Of a stretch of DNA of 64,000 nt, positions 7,751 through 14,646 are shown in pieces. How positions within the stretch are numbered: position 1 is the first letter of the stretch; the number at the start of each line of letters is the position of its first letter. The notes under the pieces were generated by a model. It was not told where the DNA came from, did no database searches, and was given only the letters and a program-made list of their open reading frames with translations. The position numbers were made by a program, and so were the translations under genes. Origin of the DNA: an uncultured Mycoplasmatota bacterium (lineage in GTDB: Bacteria > Bacillota_I > Bacilli_A > RF39 > UBA660); assembly GCA_900548725.1 (NCBI GenBank), contig URLV01000004.1, forward strand, positions 1 to 64,000, read 5' to 3'.

Positions 7751-9304
7751 TTATTTTGCTATTTCTTCTGCTCTAGTTTCTCTAATAACAGTTATCTTAA
7801 TTATACCAGGATATTGCATTTCGTTTTCTATTTTTTCTTTTATATCTCTAGCAACTTTAAGACTTGTTAAATCGTCAATTTCTTCAGGTTTAACAATAAC
7901 TCTAACTTCTCTACCAGCTTGCATAGCATAAGTTTTTTCTACACCCGGGAAACTATTTCCAATACTTTCTAATTGTTCAAGTCTCTTAATATAATTTTCC
8001 ATAGAATCACTTCTAGCACCCGGTCTAGCAGCAGATAAAGTATCCGCAATTTGAGCAATTATTGCAATAACACTTTTTGGCTCTGTATCTCCATGATGTG
8101 ATGCAATTGCATTAATAACTACTTTATCTTCATGATATTTTTTAGCAATATCAACACCAATGTCTACATGACTACCTTCTATTTCATAATCTATTGATTT
8201 TCCTATATCATGCAACAATCCAGCTCTCTTAGCTAAGTTTATATTTTCACCTAATTCACTTGCAATTAAACCTGATAAATGAGCAACTTCTTTAGAATGT
8301 TGTAAAGCATTTTGTCCATAACTTGTTCTATAATTTAATTTACCAATCAAATTTACTAACTCTGGATCAAACTTAGTTAATCCTAATTCTACTATAGCAT
8401 CATTACCAAGTTCCATAGTTTTAGCATTAATATCTTTACAAGTTTTATCATAAATTTCTTCAATTCTAGTAGGATGTATTCTTCCATCTTTAATTAAAGT
8501 TTCAATAGTTACTTTAGCAATCTCTCTTCTATAAGGGTCAAAAGAAGATACTACTATAGCTTCTGGTGTATCATCAATAATTAAATCTACTCCAGTAACA
8601 GCCTCTATAGTTCTAATATTTCTTCCTTCTCTACCAATTAGTCTTCCTTTCATATCATCATTAGGTAAACTAATTGTAGTAACTGTTTGTAAATTAGTAA
8701 CATCATTTGAATATCTTTGCATACTATTTACAAGTAAATTTTTTGCTTTTTTATCAACTTCAAGTTTAGCTTCTGCTTCTTTCTCTTTAATATACTCAGC
8801 AATTTCTCTTGACATATCATTTTCTACTCTTTCAAATATTTGTTTATGTGCTTGTTCTTTAGAAAATTTTGCTATATCTTCTAATTTTTCCATTTCTTGT
8901 TTCAAAAGTTCATCCATTTTTAACTCTTTATCTTGGATTTGTTTTCTTAAAGCATTTAAATTATTATCTTTTTCCACTAGTCTATTATCTCTATCTTGTA
9001 ACATTTCTTCTCTTTTATCTAAAGATTTTTCTCTATTTAACAATCTATCTTCACTAGCAAGAATTTCTTTTTTTCTTTCTTTTATTTCTTTATCAGTTTC
9101 ACTTTTTAATTTATAACTTTCTTCTTTTAATTCTAAAAGTGTATCTCTTTTATGCTTTTCAGCTTCTTTTTTAGCATCAGCCAATAATTTTTCTGCTTTT
9201 TTACCTGCCCCAGCACCAGTTTTTACAACTACAACGTAAACGCCAGCACCTCCAGCAAATAAACCAATTATAAGAGTTATTATGGAAGCTGTCGTTAATC
9301 CCAT
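7751..9304 (-). CDS. rny: Ribonuclease Y
   Basis: RNase Y is the membrane-anchored endoribonuclease that initiates mRNA decay in many Firmicutes. The domain order is complete: one N-terminal membrane helix with a Gly-rich stretch, a long charged coiled coil (residues about 35-190), a KH domain containing GRLIGREGRNIRTIE (near 210), and an HD domain with LLHDIGKSIDYE (near 365). The start at 9304 is chosen because GGAGG, the Shine-Dalgarno, lies inside the first codons of the longer frame (start 9316) and six bases upstream of this ATG. Length is 517 residues, as in Bacillus. It lies downstream of recA, as in B. subtilis (ymdA). Confidence 0.96.
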   Translation of the reverse strand: MGLTTASIITLIIGLFAGGAGVYVVVVKTGAGAGKKAEKLLADAKKEAEKHKRDTLLELKEESYKLKSETDKEIKERKKEILASEDRLLNREKSLDKREEMLQDRDNRLVEKDNNLNALRKQIQDKELKMDELLKQEMEKLEDIAKFSKEQAHKQIFERVENDMSREIAEYIKEKEAEAKLEVDKKAKNLLVNSMQRYSNDVTNLQTVTTISLPNDDMKGRLIGREGRNIRTIEAVTGVDLIIDDTPEAIVVSSFDPYRREIAKVTIETLIKDGRIHPTRIEEIYDKTCKDINAKTMELGNDAIVELGLTKFDPELVNLIGKLNYRTSYGQNALQHSKEVAHLSGLIASELGENINLAKRAGLLHDIGKSIDYEIEGSHVDIGVDIAKKYHEDKVVINAIASHHGDTEPKSVIAIIAQIADTLSAARPGARSDSMENYIKRLEQLESIGNSFPGVEKTYAMQAGREVRVIVKPEEIDDLTSLKVARDIKEKIENEMQYPGIIKITVIRETRAEEIAK

Positions 9305-9479
9305 AATTTCCTCCATCTATCTAATAAATAATTTTATACTTTTAATTACTTATACATTTATTATAAAATTAAAATACTCATTTTGCAAGAAATAATTATT
9401 GTCCCACAAAATTGAGTATTAATTTATGACATATTTTTAGAAGTTTTGTCGAATCGCTTTATTTATATTTAAAAATTAT

Positions 9480-9640
9480 ATAGTATAACTAATCGAACGT
9501 TCATGTTGGTGTTAACCTACTAACTGAGATTCTTTTTGAATGCGTAGGAAGTAGGTGGTAATATATGTTCAAAAATTTAGAAAAATTATTGAATAGAATT
9601 ATTATTATTTTAATACTACGCCTTTTAAATAAAAACTAAT
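9480..9640 (+). ncRNA. Toxin mRNA of type I toxin-antitoxin-like module 1
   Basis: The transcript is inferred to start near 9497 (possible -10 TATAAC at 9485-9490, weak -35). It contains ACCTACT (9515-9521), complementary to AGTAGGT (9550-9556) that includes the ribosome binding site. It also contains CTAACTGAG (9520-9528), perfectly complementary to CTCAGTTAG at 9667-9675 downstream of the ORF. The first can sequester the SD and the second can close the mRNA end to end, as in type I toxin mRNAs. The mRNA 3' end is unknown and probably extends to about 9740. Confidence 0.55.
9565..9639 (+). CDS. Small hydrophobic peptide, module 1 (putative type I toxin)
   Basis: A 24-codon ORF begins MFKNLEKLLN and continues with an Ile/Leu-rich core (RIIIILILRLL), ending NKN. 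The SD AGGTGG sits six bases upstream of ATG. Size, single hydrophobic core and charged ends are typical of membrane-acting type I toxins (Fst, TxpA, BsrG, Ldr classes), though I see no direct homology to a named one. The convergent antisense RNA at 9645-9737 and 5'/3' self-complementarity support the reading. The core resembles the peptide at 34739-34870, which shares L-x-x-L/I-x-R-I-I-I-I. It is too short for ordinary gene finders. Confidence 0.62.
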   Translation: MFKNLEKLLNRIIIILILRLLNKN

Positions 9641-9644
9641 TAAA

Positions 9645-9737
9645 ATAAAAAAGACATCAGCCGAAACTCAGTTAGGGCCGATGCCTCCCCAATACCAGGG
9701 TAAGCATCCAACTATCAGGGGGTTGAACGCTCAACCT
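9645..9737 (-). ncRNA. Antisense RNA of module 1 (putative antitoxin RNA)
   Basis: About 90 bases long. It starts near 9737 from the promoter at 9744-9772 and ends at a CATCGGCC/GGCTGATG hairpin (9655-9683) followed by a T-rich tract ending near 9645. The hairpin loop displays CTAACTGAG, the same sequence as the mRNA 5' element, and the 5' end (AGTAGGTTGAG) is complementary to the AACCTACT segment of the mRNA leader. The RNA is therefore complementary to both ends of the toxin transcript, as in the Fst/RNAII system. Confidence 0.65.
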
Positions 9738-9743
9738 ACTTAA

Positions 9744-9772
9744 ATAATAGCATTTGATATAGAATGTGTCAA
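9744..9772 (-). promoter_or_regulatory. SigA promoter for antisense RNA 1
   Basis: Perfect -35 TTGACA, 17-base spacer, -10 TATTAT on the minus strand. No ORF follows; the transcript would reach the terminator hairpin at 9655-9683. This is one of the best promoter matches in the window. Confidence 0.8.
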
Positions 9773-9785
9773 ATGTTTTTATAAC

Positions 9786-9821
9786 AAAAAAATGACAAAA
9801 AATTAAGCTTTGTCATTTTTT
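9786..9821 (-). terminator. Intrinsic terminator of recA
   Basis: AAATGACAAA/TTTGTCATTT inverted repeat on the minus strand ending in a T-run. It overlaps the last recA codons. Confidence 0.7.
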
Positions 9822-10840
9822 TTAGTGTCTTTATCTTTTTCTAAATCATAATGTACTCTAATTTTATGTTCTATTTCATCCATAATTTTAGGATTATTTT
9901 CTAAATATAATTTAGCATTTTCACGCCCTTGACCAATTTTTTCTCCATTATATGAATACCAAGCACCACTTTTTTCAACAACATCAATATTACTACCAAT
10001 ATCAATTATTTCACCAGATTTAGAAACACCTTTACCATACATAATATCAACAGTTGTAGTTTTAAATGGAGGAGCAACTTTATTTTTAACAACTTTAATA
10101 TTAGTTTTATTACCAATTATAGTATCTCCCATTTTAATTTGTTCTCCACGTCTAATATCTAATCTTATAGTAGAATAAAATTTTAAAGCTCTACCTCCTG
10201 GAGTAGTTTCTGGATTACCAAACATAACTCCTACTTTTTCTCTTAATTGATTAATAAATATTGCAGTAGTATTAGTTTTATTTATAGTACCACTTAATTT
10301 TCTAAGTGCTTGACTCATAAGTCTTGCTTGTAAACCTACATGACTATCTCCCATTTCTCCTTCAATTTCTGCCTGTGGAACAAGTGCTGCTACAGAATCT
10401 ATTACGACAACACTAACTGCACCGCTTCTAACCAAAGCTTCACATATTTCTAAAGCCTGTTCTCCAGTATCAGGTTGAGAAAGTAATAACTCATCTATAT
10501 TAACACCTAATTGTTTTGAATAAACAGGGTCAAGTGCATGTTCTGCATCAATAAATGCTGCTCTTCCCCCAGCCTTTTGTACTTCTGCAACTGCTTGTAA
10601 TGCAATAGTAGTTTTACCGCTACTTTCAGGTCCATAAATTTCTATTATTCTTCCCTTTGGAAATCCACCAACACCTAAAGCAATATCCAATCCTAATGAA
10701 CCACTAGAAGTTGTTGCAATTTCCATATGTTCGTTTCCACCAAGTTTCATAATAGAACCCTTTCCAAATTGTTTTTCAATATCAGCTAAAACTTGTTCTA
10801 AAGCCTTATCTTTATCTGCTACGTCTTTAATAGTTTTCAT
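9803..10840 (-). CDS. recA: Recombinase RecA
   Basis: RecA forms nucleoprotein filaments for homologous recombination and stimulates LexA self-cleavage. The product of 345 residues has Walker A GPESSGKT (near residue 68), the Walker B region [12 protein letters not shown], and the loop segments [18 protein letters not shown] and [12 protein letters not shown]. The start at 10840 is used because AAGGAG lies nine bases upstream; the longer frame (start 10873) would overlap the promoter. The promoter TTGACA-17-TACAAT (10864-10892) and a partial LexA (Cheo) box at 10902-10915 suggest SOS control. The C-terminus is short and charged (Lys/Asp-rich). Confidence 0.98.
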   Translation of the reverse strand: MKTIKDVADKDKALEQVLADIEKQFGKGSIMKLGGNEHMEIATTSSGSLGLDIALGVGGFPKGRIIEIYGPESSGKTTIALQAVAEVQKAGGRAAFIDAEHALDPVYSKQLGVNIDELLLSQPDTGEQALEICEALVRSGAVSVVVIDSVAALVPQAEIEGEMGDSHVGLQARLMSQALRKLSGTINKTNTTAIFINQLREKVGVMFGNPETTPGGRALKFYSTIRLDIRRGEQIKMGDTIIGNKTNIKVVKNKVAPPFKTTTVDIMYGKGVSKSGEIIDIGSNIDVVEKSGAWYSYNGEKIGQGRENAKLYLENNPKIMDEIEHKIRVHYDLEKDKDTKKNDKA

Positions 10841-10863
10841 AATATCTATCTCCTTACATACTA

Positions 10864-10892
10864 ATTGTAACAACTAAAAAAATATTTGTCAA
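10864..10892 (-). promoter_or_regulatory. SigA promoter of recA
   Basis: Minus strand TTGACA, 17 bases, TACAAT; recA begins about 24 bases beyond the -10. Confidence 0.85.
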
Positions 10893-10901
10893 CACTTTTT
10901 A

Positions 10902-10915
10902 CGAACAAATGTATT
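10902..10915. promoter_or_regulatory. Possible LexA (Cheo) box upstream of recA
   Basis: CGAACAAATGTATT matches the first eleven positions of the Firmicutes SOS box CGAACRNRYGTTCG but not the last three. It lies ten bases upstream of the recA -35. No lexA gene is in the window. Confidence 0.45.
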
Positions 10916-10936
10916 ACAAAAATTTAAAATTTGTAT

Positions 10937-10964
10937 AAAAAAAGAAAACAAACTATTTGTCTTC
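10937..10964 (-). terminator. Probable terminator after pgsA
   Basis: An imperfect GACAAA/TTTGTTT hairpin on the minus strand with a run of seven T residues, overlapping the pgsA 3' end. Weak stem with a G-U pair. Confidence 0.45.
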
Positions 10965-11549
10965 TAAAAAATACTTCTTATTTACTACAAAATATTGTAT
11001 ACCAGAATATATAGATAATATAGTAGCAACTATCAATAAAATATAATCTAATCTAAATCCCATTAATTCAAATGGTAAATTTGAAAATAATACTAATGAT
11101 AAACCAACCATCATACATATAGTTTTAATCTTACCAGCAATACTAGCAGCAACTACATTACCTTTCTTACCAGCAACCATCTTAATAGAATCTACAACAG
11201 TATCTCTAGTTATTATAACAACTGGTATAATCAAAGGAATATTACCATTATAAGCAAGTATTATAAGAACTCCATTAACTAAAACTTTATCTGCTATAGC
11301 ATCCATAACTTTACCAAAATCAGTAACTAAATTATTCTTTCTAGCAATATTACCGTCTAAAAAATCAGTAACACTAGCTATAACAAATAATACTCCAGCA
11401 ATAATATAATTTAAACCAATAGTAACATTAGTACCAATTTTATATACTGGAACATTAATTCCTAAACTTCCATAAGGAAACATTAAAAGTCCTAAAACTA
11501 TAACTGCTAAAACTATTCTAACCATTGTAATCTTATTTGGTAAATTCAT
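10953..11549 (-). CDS. pgsA: CDP-diacylglycerol-glycerol-3-phosphate phosphatidyltransferase
   Basis: PgsA makes phosphatidylglycerol phosphate, the first committed step to anionic phospholipids. The 198-residue membrane protein carries the CDP-alcohol phosphotransferase motif D-G-x2-A-R-x8-G-x3-D-x3-D, seen as DFLDGNIARKNNLVTDFGKVMDAIAD with all Asp residues intact. It begins with the typical MNLPNKITMVRI. It overlaps the preceding RodZ-like gene by 17 bases and lies upstream of recA, the Bacillus order without cinA. Confidence 0.96.
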   Translation of the reverse strand: MNLPNKITMVRIVLAVIVLGLLMFPYGSLGINVPVYKIGTNVTIGLNYIIAGVLFVIASVTDFLDGNIARKNNLVTDFGKVMDAIADKVLVNGVLIILAYNGNIPLIIPVVIITRDTVVDSIKMVAGKKGNVVAASIAGKIKTICMMVGLSLVLFSNLPFELMGFRLDYILLIVATILSIYSGIQYFVVNKKYFLEDK

Positions 11550-12027
11550 AAATTACACTCCTATCTAAATTAATAAAACCTGTTGTATTTTTATTAGCAA
11601 TTTCATTAATACTCCAAAACAACGCAACTATCATAATTACAATAGCAACCACTAAAGCAATTATATATGGAGTAGTTTTAATTTTTGGTATTGCCTTAGT
11701 ATAAGGCGAAGCCACTCTATTATCTTTTTCTTCTTCAATAATATTTTCTTTAACTGCTTCTTCAATTTTATCCATAGGTATTTTATTTGTTTTCTCAAAC
11801 ATATATGTATTAAATGCATCTTCTATTTCTGTAATATCTAATCCTATGTATTTAGCATATTTCATAATATAATCTTTAAGTTCAAATATATCTTTAAAAG
11901 CCCCTGTATTTCCATCTTCAATTTGCTCTAATAAAACTTCAGGAATATCTAAATCTTTACTAACTTCATCTAACGATACCCCAGATGTTTCTCTAGCATT
12001 CTTTAAAGATTCTCCAACTTCAATCAA
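11533..12027 (-). CDS. RodZ-like helix-turn-helix membrane protein
   Basis: A 164-residue protein with an N-terminal HTH_25 domain (GESLKNARETSGVSLDEVSKDLDIPEVLLEQIEDG), a middle acidic region, and one membrane helix (residues about 120-143) preceded by basic residues. This is the RodZ/YmfM layout; RodZ links MreB to the membrane in cell elongation. The extracellular part is very short (about 20 residues), so it lacks the C-terminal domain of longer homologues. It sits between rnpB and pgsA, matching ymfM-pgsA in Bacillus. Confidence 0.85.
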   Translation of the reverse strand: MIEVGESLKNARETSGVSLDEVSKDLDIPEVLLEQIEDGNTGAFKDIFELKDYIMKYAKYIGLDITEIEDAFNTYMFEKTNKIPMDKIEEAVKENIIEEEKDNRVASPYTKAIPKIKTTPYIIALVVAIVIMIVALFWSINEIANKNTTGFINLDRSVIYEFTK

Positions 12028-12055
12028 GTTCTTTTCCTCCTTAACATAAAAAAAT

Positions 12056-12399
12056 TAAAATTTAATAAGCCATGTTCTGTACCTATTTCTAGGTGGCAAA
12101 CATTTATCTACAGTAAACTGTCCTTTACTCCATTCAAGTTCTTTCGTAAAGATTCCCCTACCAAATTTTGGGTTTCTCGCTCGCGGGGTTTACCACGTTC
12201 CACTATATTCGTTTCCAAATATACTCGTCTCTTTGGCACTTTTATATCTAATTTAACCATTTAAGGTTATTTCGAAGCCGTTAGTAAAACTACCTAGAGT
12301 TATTTATTCCTCTAGCACGAACACTACTTCCATCTCAGGATAGTGCGAGCATGGACTTTCCTCTACACATTAATAAATATGCAGCGTTTGCCTAAAATT
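12056..12399 (-). ncRNA. rnpB: RNase P RNA, B type
   Basis: The catalytic RNA that removes tRNA 5' leaders. On the minus strand the conserved segments are present in order: GAGGAAAGTCCATGCTCGCAC near the 5' end, AAAGTGCCA, GTGGAACG.GGTAAACCCC, GAGCGAGAAACCCAAA and GGTAGGGGAA, then ACAGAACATGGCTTA at the 3' end. The block arrangement is that of the Bacillus (B-type) RNA. The 5' end starts within a few bases of the gpsB stop, and a T-run after an A/T stem ends it. The neighbours (gpsB, RodZ-like) match Bacilli. Confidence 0.95.
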
Positions 12400-12726
12400 T
12401 TAATGTTCTTTTCCATAAACTGTTTTTTCAAGATTACTTAATCTTCTAAGAAGGTCTAAATTACTACTAGTACCACCACTTGCTTCTTCAGCAGATTCAA
12501 TATTATCACGTAACTTTCTATATTCTGATTTTAATTTATTATAATCACTAGTAAGTATTCTATTTTCTTTTTCTAAATGTTTAATAATATTCATAAACTC
12601 TGTATAATCTCTTATAACCATATCTAGAAATTTATCTACCTCTTGAGGTCTATAACCTCTAGCATCAATTTTAAATTCTTTATCTAATATATCTTGTGTA
12701 GTTAAATAAAACTTTTCATTATACAT
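12400..12726 (-). CDS. gpsB: Cell-cycle protein GpsB (DivIVA family)
   Basis: GpsB coordinates PBP1 between septum and side wall. The 108-residue product starts with the DivIVA-fold membrane-binding region (LTTQDILDKEFKIDARGYRPQEVDKFLDMVI), continues as a coiled coil to about residue 75, and ends with the short C-terminal helix LLRRLSNLEKTVYG typical of GpsB. DivIVA itself is longer. It lies directly upstream of rnpB, as in Bacillus. Confidence 0.94.
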   Translation of the reverse strand: MYNEKFYLTTQDILDKEFKIDARGYRPQEVDKFLDMVIRDYTEFMNIIKHLEKENRILTSDYNKLKSEYRKLRDNIESAEEASGGTSSNLDLLRRLSNLEKTVYGKEH

Positions 12727-12790
12727 AGAATATCACCCTTCTTATACTTAATATTTTATACTTAATAACATACATTGTCAAGATGTCAAA

Positions 12791-13042
12791 TTAATTAAAA
12801 TATTTAAACAAAATATATAGCCATAAAATCATATACATAAATAAATATATCTTAAATTTAACTTTCTTAGTTTTATGTCTAAAACATATCATACCAAATA
12901 TAGAGCCAACTACACCACCTACAAAGCCAAAACTAAGTAATATAAATTCACTTATTCTATAATAATGTTTAATAGACAAAAACTTATCTACACCATATAC
13001 AATAAAACTAATAAAATTAATTATAATCAAATAAATTATCAT
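12791..13042 (-). CDS. DUF1294 membrane protein
   Basis: A short (83-residue) membrane protein with about three hydrophobic segments. It carries the family signature: YGVDKFLSIKHYYRISEFILL, then GFVGGVVGSIFGMICFRHKTKKVKF. No function is established for the family. It is the last minus-strand gene before the intergenic region holding module 2. Confidence 0.85.
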   Translation of the reverse strand: MIIYLIIINFISFIVYGVDKFLSIKHYYRISEFILLSFGFVGGVVGSIFGMICFRHKTKKVKFKIYLFMYMILWLYILFKYFN

Positions 13043-13155
13043 AAAACACCTCTACAAACATGTAATAAAATACTAAATATATTATAATATCAAATGAGTT
13101 ACTTAAGCTAGGTACTTTTAACCTCTTTAAACAATTTGTGGAAGGAGGTGGTCCT

Positions 13156-13173
13156 ATGGAAAGAAAAAAATAA
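13156..13173 (+). CDS. Five-codon leader ORF of module 2
   Basis: MERKK-stop. It has the strongest Shine-Dalgarno in this region (GGAAGGAGGTGG, six bases before ATG), and its stop codon TAA directly abuts the ATG of the hydrophobic peptide. Ribosomes ending here could restart on the toxin ORF, which has no SD of its own. It is inferred to act as a translational coupling leader. Confidence 0.45.
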   Translation: MERKK

Positions 13174-13239
13174 ATGGATTACTTAGTAATCTTAGTAGTG
13201 ATATTAATACTGCTTAAAATACTTTTCAACAAGGATTAA
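13174..13239 (+). CDS. Small hydrophobic peptide, module 2 (putative type I toxin)
   Basis: A 21-codon ORF beginning MDYLVILVVILILLK and ending ILFNKD: one uninterrupted hydrophobic helix with a charged tail. It starts with no spacing after the leader stop. It resembles the module 3 peptide (M-D/E-Y-L start, Val/Ile/Leu core). A convergent antisense RNA terminates against its 3' end. These are the features of type I membrane toxins; toxicity is inferred. Confidence 0.6.
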   Translation: MDYLVILVVILILLKILFNKD

Positions 13240-13359
13240 AAAAATAGGTACCAAACTCATTTAGGTACCCACAGAACAAATTGGACTGAAAGTACTTAAC
13301 GACGAATATTAAGTAACTCTTTTTTTGTCCAAAAATATTATATGATAGAAATTCCTATC
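13240..13359 (-). ncRNA. Antisense RNA of module 2 (putative antitoxin RNA)
   Basis: The minus strand carries promoter TTGATT-16-TATAAT (13366-13394), with a second TATAAT near 13338-13343 as an alternative. The transcript ends at hairpin GGTACC/GGTACC (13247-13269) followed by TATTTTTTT, immediately at the toxin stop codon. It contains GAGTTACTTAA, the same sequence as the mRNA 5' end. Confidence 0.6.
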
Positions 13360-13365
13360 ACCTAG

Positions 13366-13394
13366 ATTATAACACAACATTCTAAAAAATCAAA
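13366..13394 (-). promoter_or_regulatory. Promoter for antisense RNA 2
   Basis: Minus strand TTGATT, 16-base spacer, TATAAT, with no ORF downstream. Confidence 0.55.
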
Positions 13395-13399
13395 TTAAG

Positions 13400-13800
13400 T
13401 TGTGTCTCGATATCAAAACACTATTATCATAAATATTATATTTCATTAATTTTAATTTATTATAATAAAAAGATTAAAACAAAAAATAGACTACCACATT
13501 GTGATAGCCATACAACCTAACGTTCACTGTATTCGACGTGAATCGATACACTCATAAGAGCACAATCATTTGTTAAACATTAGGTAAAGATAAAAGCATT
13601 TTCGCTCTTATAACCAAATAATATTATCAAAAACATTATCTAGTTAATATTATTTTGTACATTTTATAGAAAAACATACATTAAAATTAATTTTAAACTA
13701 TAACTTTTGTATCGAGAAGTAGAACATTTAACAAATAGAATATTTATAATCAATATATTTTATTTGTTTTAATTTGGGACAAGGGGCCATAAAAAAACAA
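13400..13800. other. Long intergenic region with structured minus-strand element and tRNA-like scraps
   Basis: No ORF is supported. Two things stand out: a folded segment at 13480-13640 (separate entry), and fragments resembling tRNA-Pro at 13711-13727 and 13768-13786 on the plus strand. Otherwise the region is A/T-rich with no visible signal. Confidence 0.5.
13482..13640 (-). ncRNA. Putative structured RNA of unknown class
   Basis: Read on the minus strand, ATAAGAGC (about 13605-13612) pairs with GCTCTTAT (about 13552-13560). CCTAATGTT can pair with AACGTTAGG, ATTCACGTC is followed by GAAT, and the segment ends with hairpin CTATCACA/TGTGGTAG followed by TATTTTTTG, a good terminator. GC content is well above the surroundings. 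It does not match rnpB, tmRNA, SRP or the 6S sequences I know. A TATTAT -10 lies upstream. Confidence 0.45.
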
Positions 13801-13826
13801 CACATTTAAGTGCTGTAAATATCAAA

Positions 13827-13903
13827 TGGTCGAGAAGACAGGATTCGAACCTGCGACCCCTTGGTCCCAAACCAAGTGCACTACCAAGCTGTGCTACTTC
13901 TCG
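13827..13903 (-). tRNA. tRNA-Pro(TGG)
   Basis: Minus-strand cloverleaf with acceptor CGAGAAG/CTTCTCG, anticodon loop TTTGGGA (TGG), GGTTCGAATCC T-arm and encoded CCA. Confidence 0.95.
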
Positions 13904-14028
13904 ATACAAAAAGCAGTTAATTAACTTAACTACTTAATACTATACTACAGGTTTGGGAATTATGCAAGTAAAAATTTAATAATATTTTTATATTCTTTAT
14001 TCTAAAATAAATTTGCTATTATTACATT

Positions 14029-14535
14029 TTAAGATAAATTAGTTATTTTTTTAGATGTAGCATCATAATTACACATTGTTGCTGCAGTATTTTTTATTGT
14101 AATATCATTAGGCACCGTTGGAGTAGCAGAAGTATCAGAATTATCAACAGAAATTGTTAATCCAGTTTTAGATAAACTAAGTTTATTATCAGCATCACGA
14201 ACACAATATGTTATTATTTGATTTGATGAATTGATTTCAAAATATGCTTCATATTTCGTTCCGTCAGAATATTTTAAAATAGTATTTCCAGCAGTAGCAG
14301 CATCTTTTTTCTCTCCACTTACATTTGCAATGTTATTAGATAACATAAACGAAGATTTCATATCTTGATAAGCTGATGTTAACATTTTCTGTGCTTCAGT
14401 CTTAAGAGCATTTTTCTTTGCATTACTCATAGCACCTCCAATACTACTTGTTGCAACAACCATCAATAAAGCCAAAATAACAATAACAGCAAGTAATTCA
14501 ACTAATGTAAAACCTTTCTTATTTAATTTTTTCAT
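14029..14535 (-). CDS. Type IV pilin-like protein (prepilin N-terminus)
   Basis: The product starts MKKLNKKGFTLVELLAVIVILALL, a type III-class prepilin signal: a short basic leader, cleavage expected after Gly, Glu at mature position 5, and a hydrophobic helix. About 165 residues. The globular part is Ser/Thr/Asn-rich with two Cys. The start at 14535 follows AGGAAG; an in-frame start further upstream (14559) would place the basic leader too far in. It stands alone between tRNA-Pro and an OGG-type gene; assembly genes are 20 kb away (Tad operon, 34999-39733). It could be a ComGC-like competence pilin or a substrate of that machine. Confidence 0.82.
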   Translation of the reverse strand: MKKLNKKGFTLVELLAVIVILALLMVVATSSIGGAMSNAKKNALKTEAQKMLTSAYQDMKSSFMLSNNIANVSGEKKDAATAGNTILKYSDGTKYEAYFEINSSNQIITYCVRDADNKLSLSKTGLTISVDNSDTSATPTVPNDITIKNTAATMCNYDATSKKITNLS

Positions 14536-14646
14536 AATATATATCTTCCTTTCTATCATTTAAGAGTATTACCATACCTTATAAATAAATTCTAATATAG
14601 TTTTTTATAAAAATCAACTACATAATTAAATAAATTGTAAAAAAAT

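Larger units (their letters stand above)
13083..13260 (+). ncRNA. Toxin mRNA of type I toxin-antitoxin-like module 2
   Basis: A -10 TATAAT at 13083-13088 would start transcription near 13095, precisely at GAGTTACTTAA (13096-13106). That segment is perfectly complementary to TTAAGTAACTC at 13309-13319, just before a T-run, so the mRNA probably extends to about 13326 and can close end to end. ACCTC (13121-13125) can pair with GAGGT of the SD (13145-13149). CAATTTGT near 13133 is also complementary to ACAAATTG near 13275. Confidence 0.58.
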
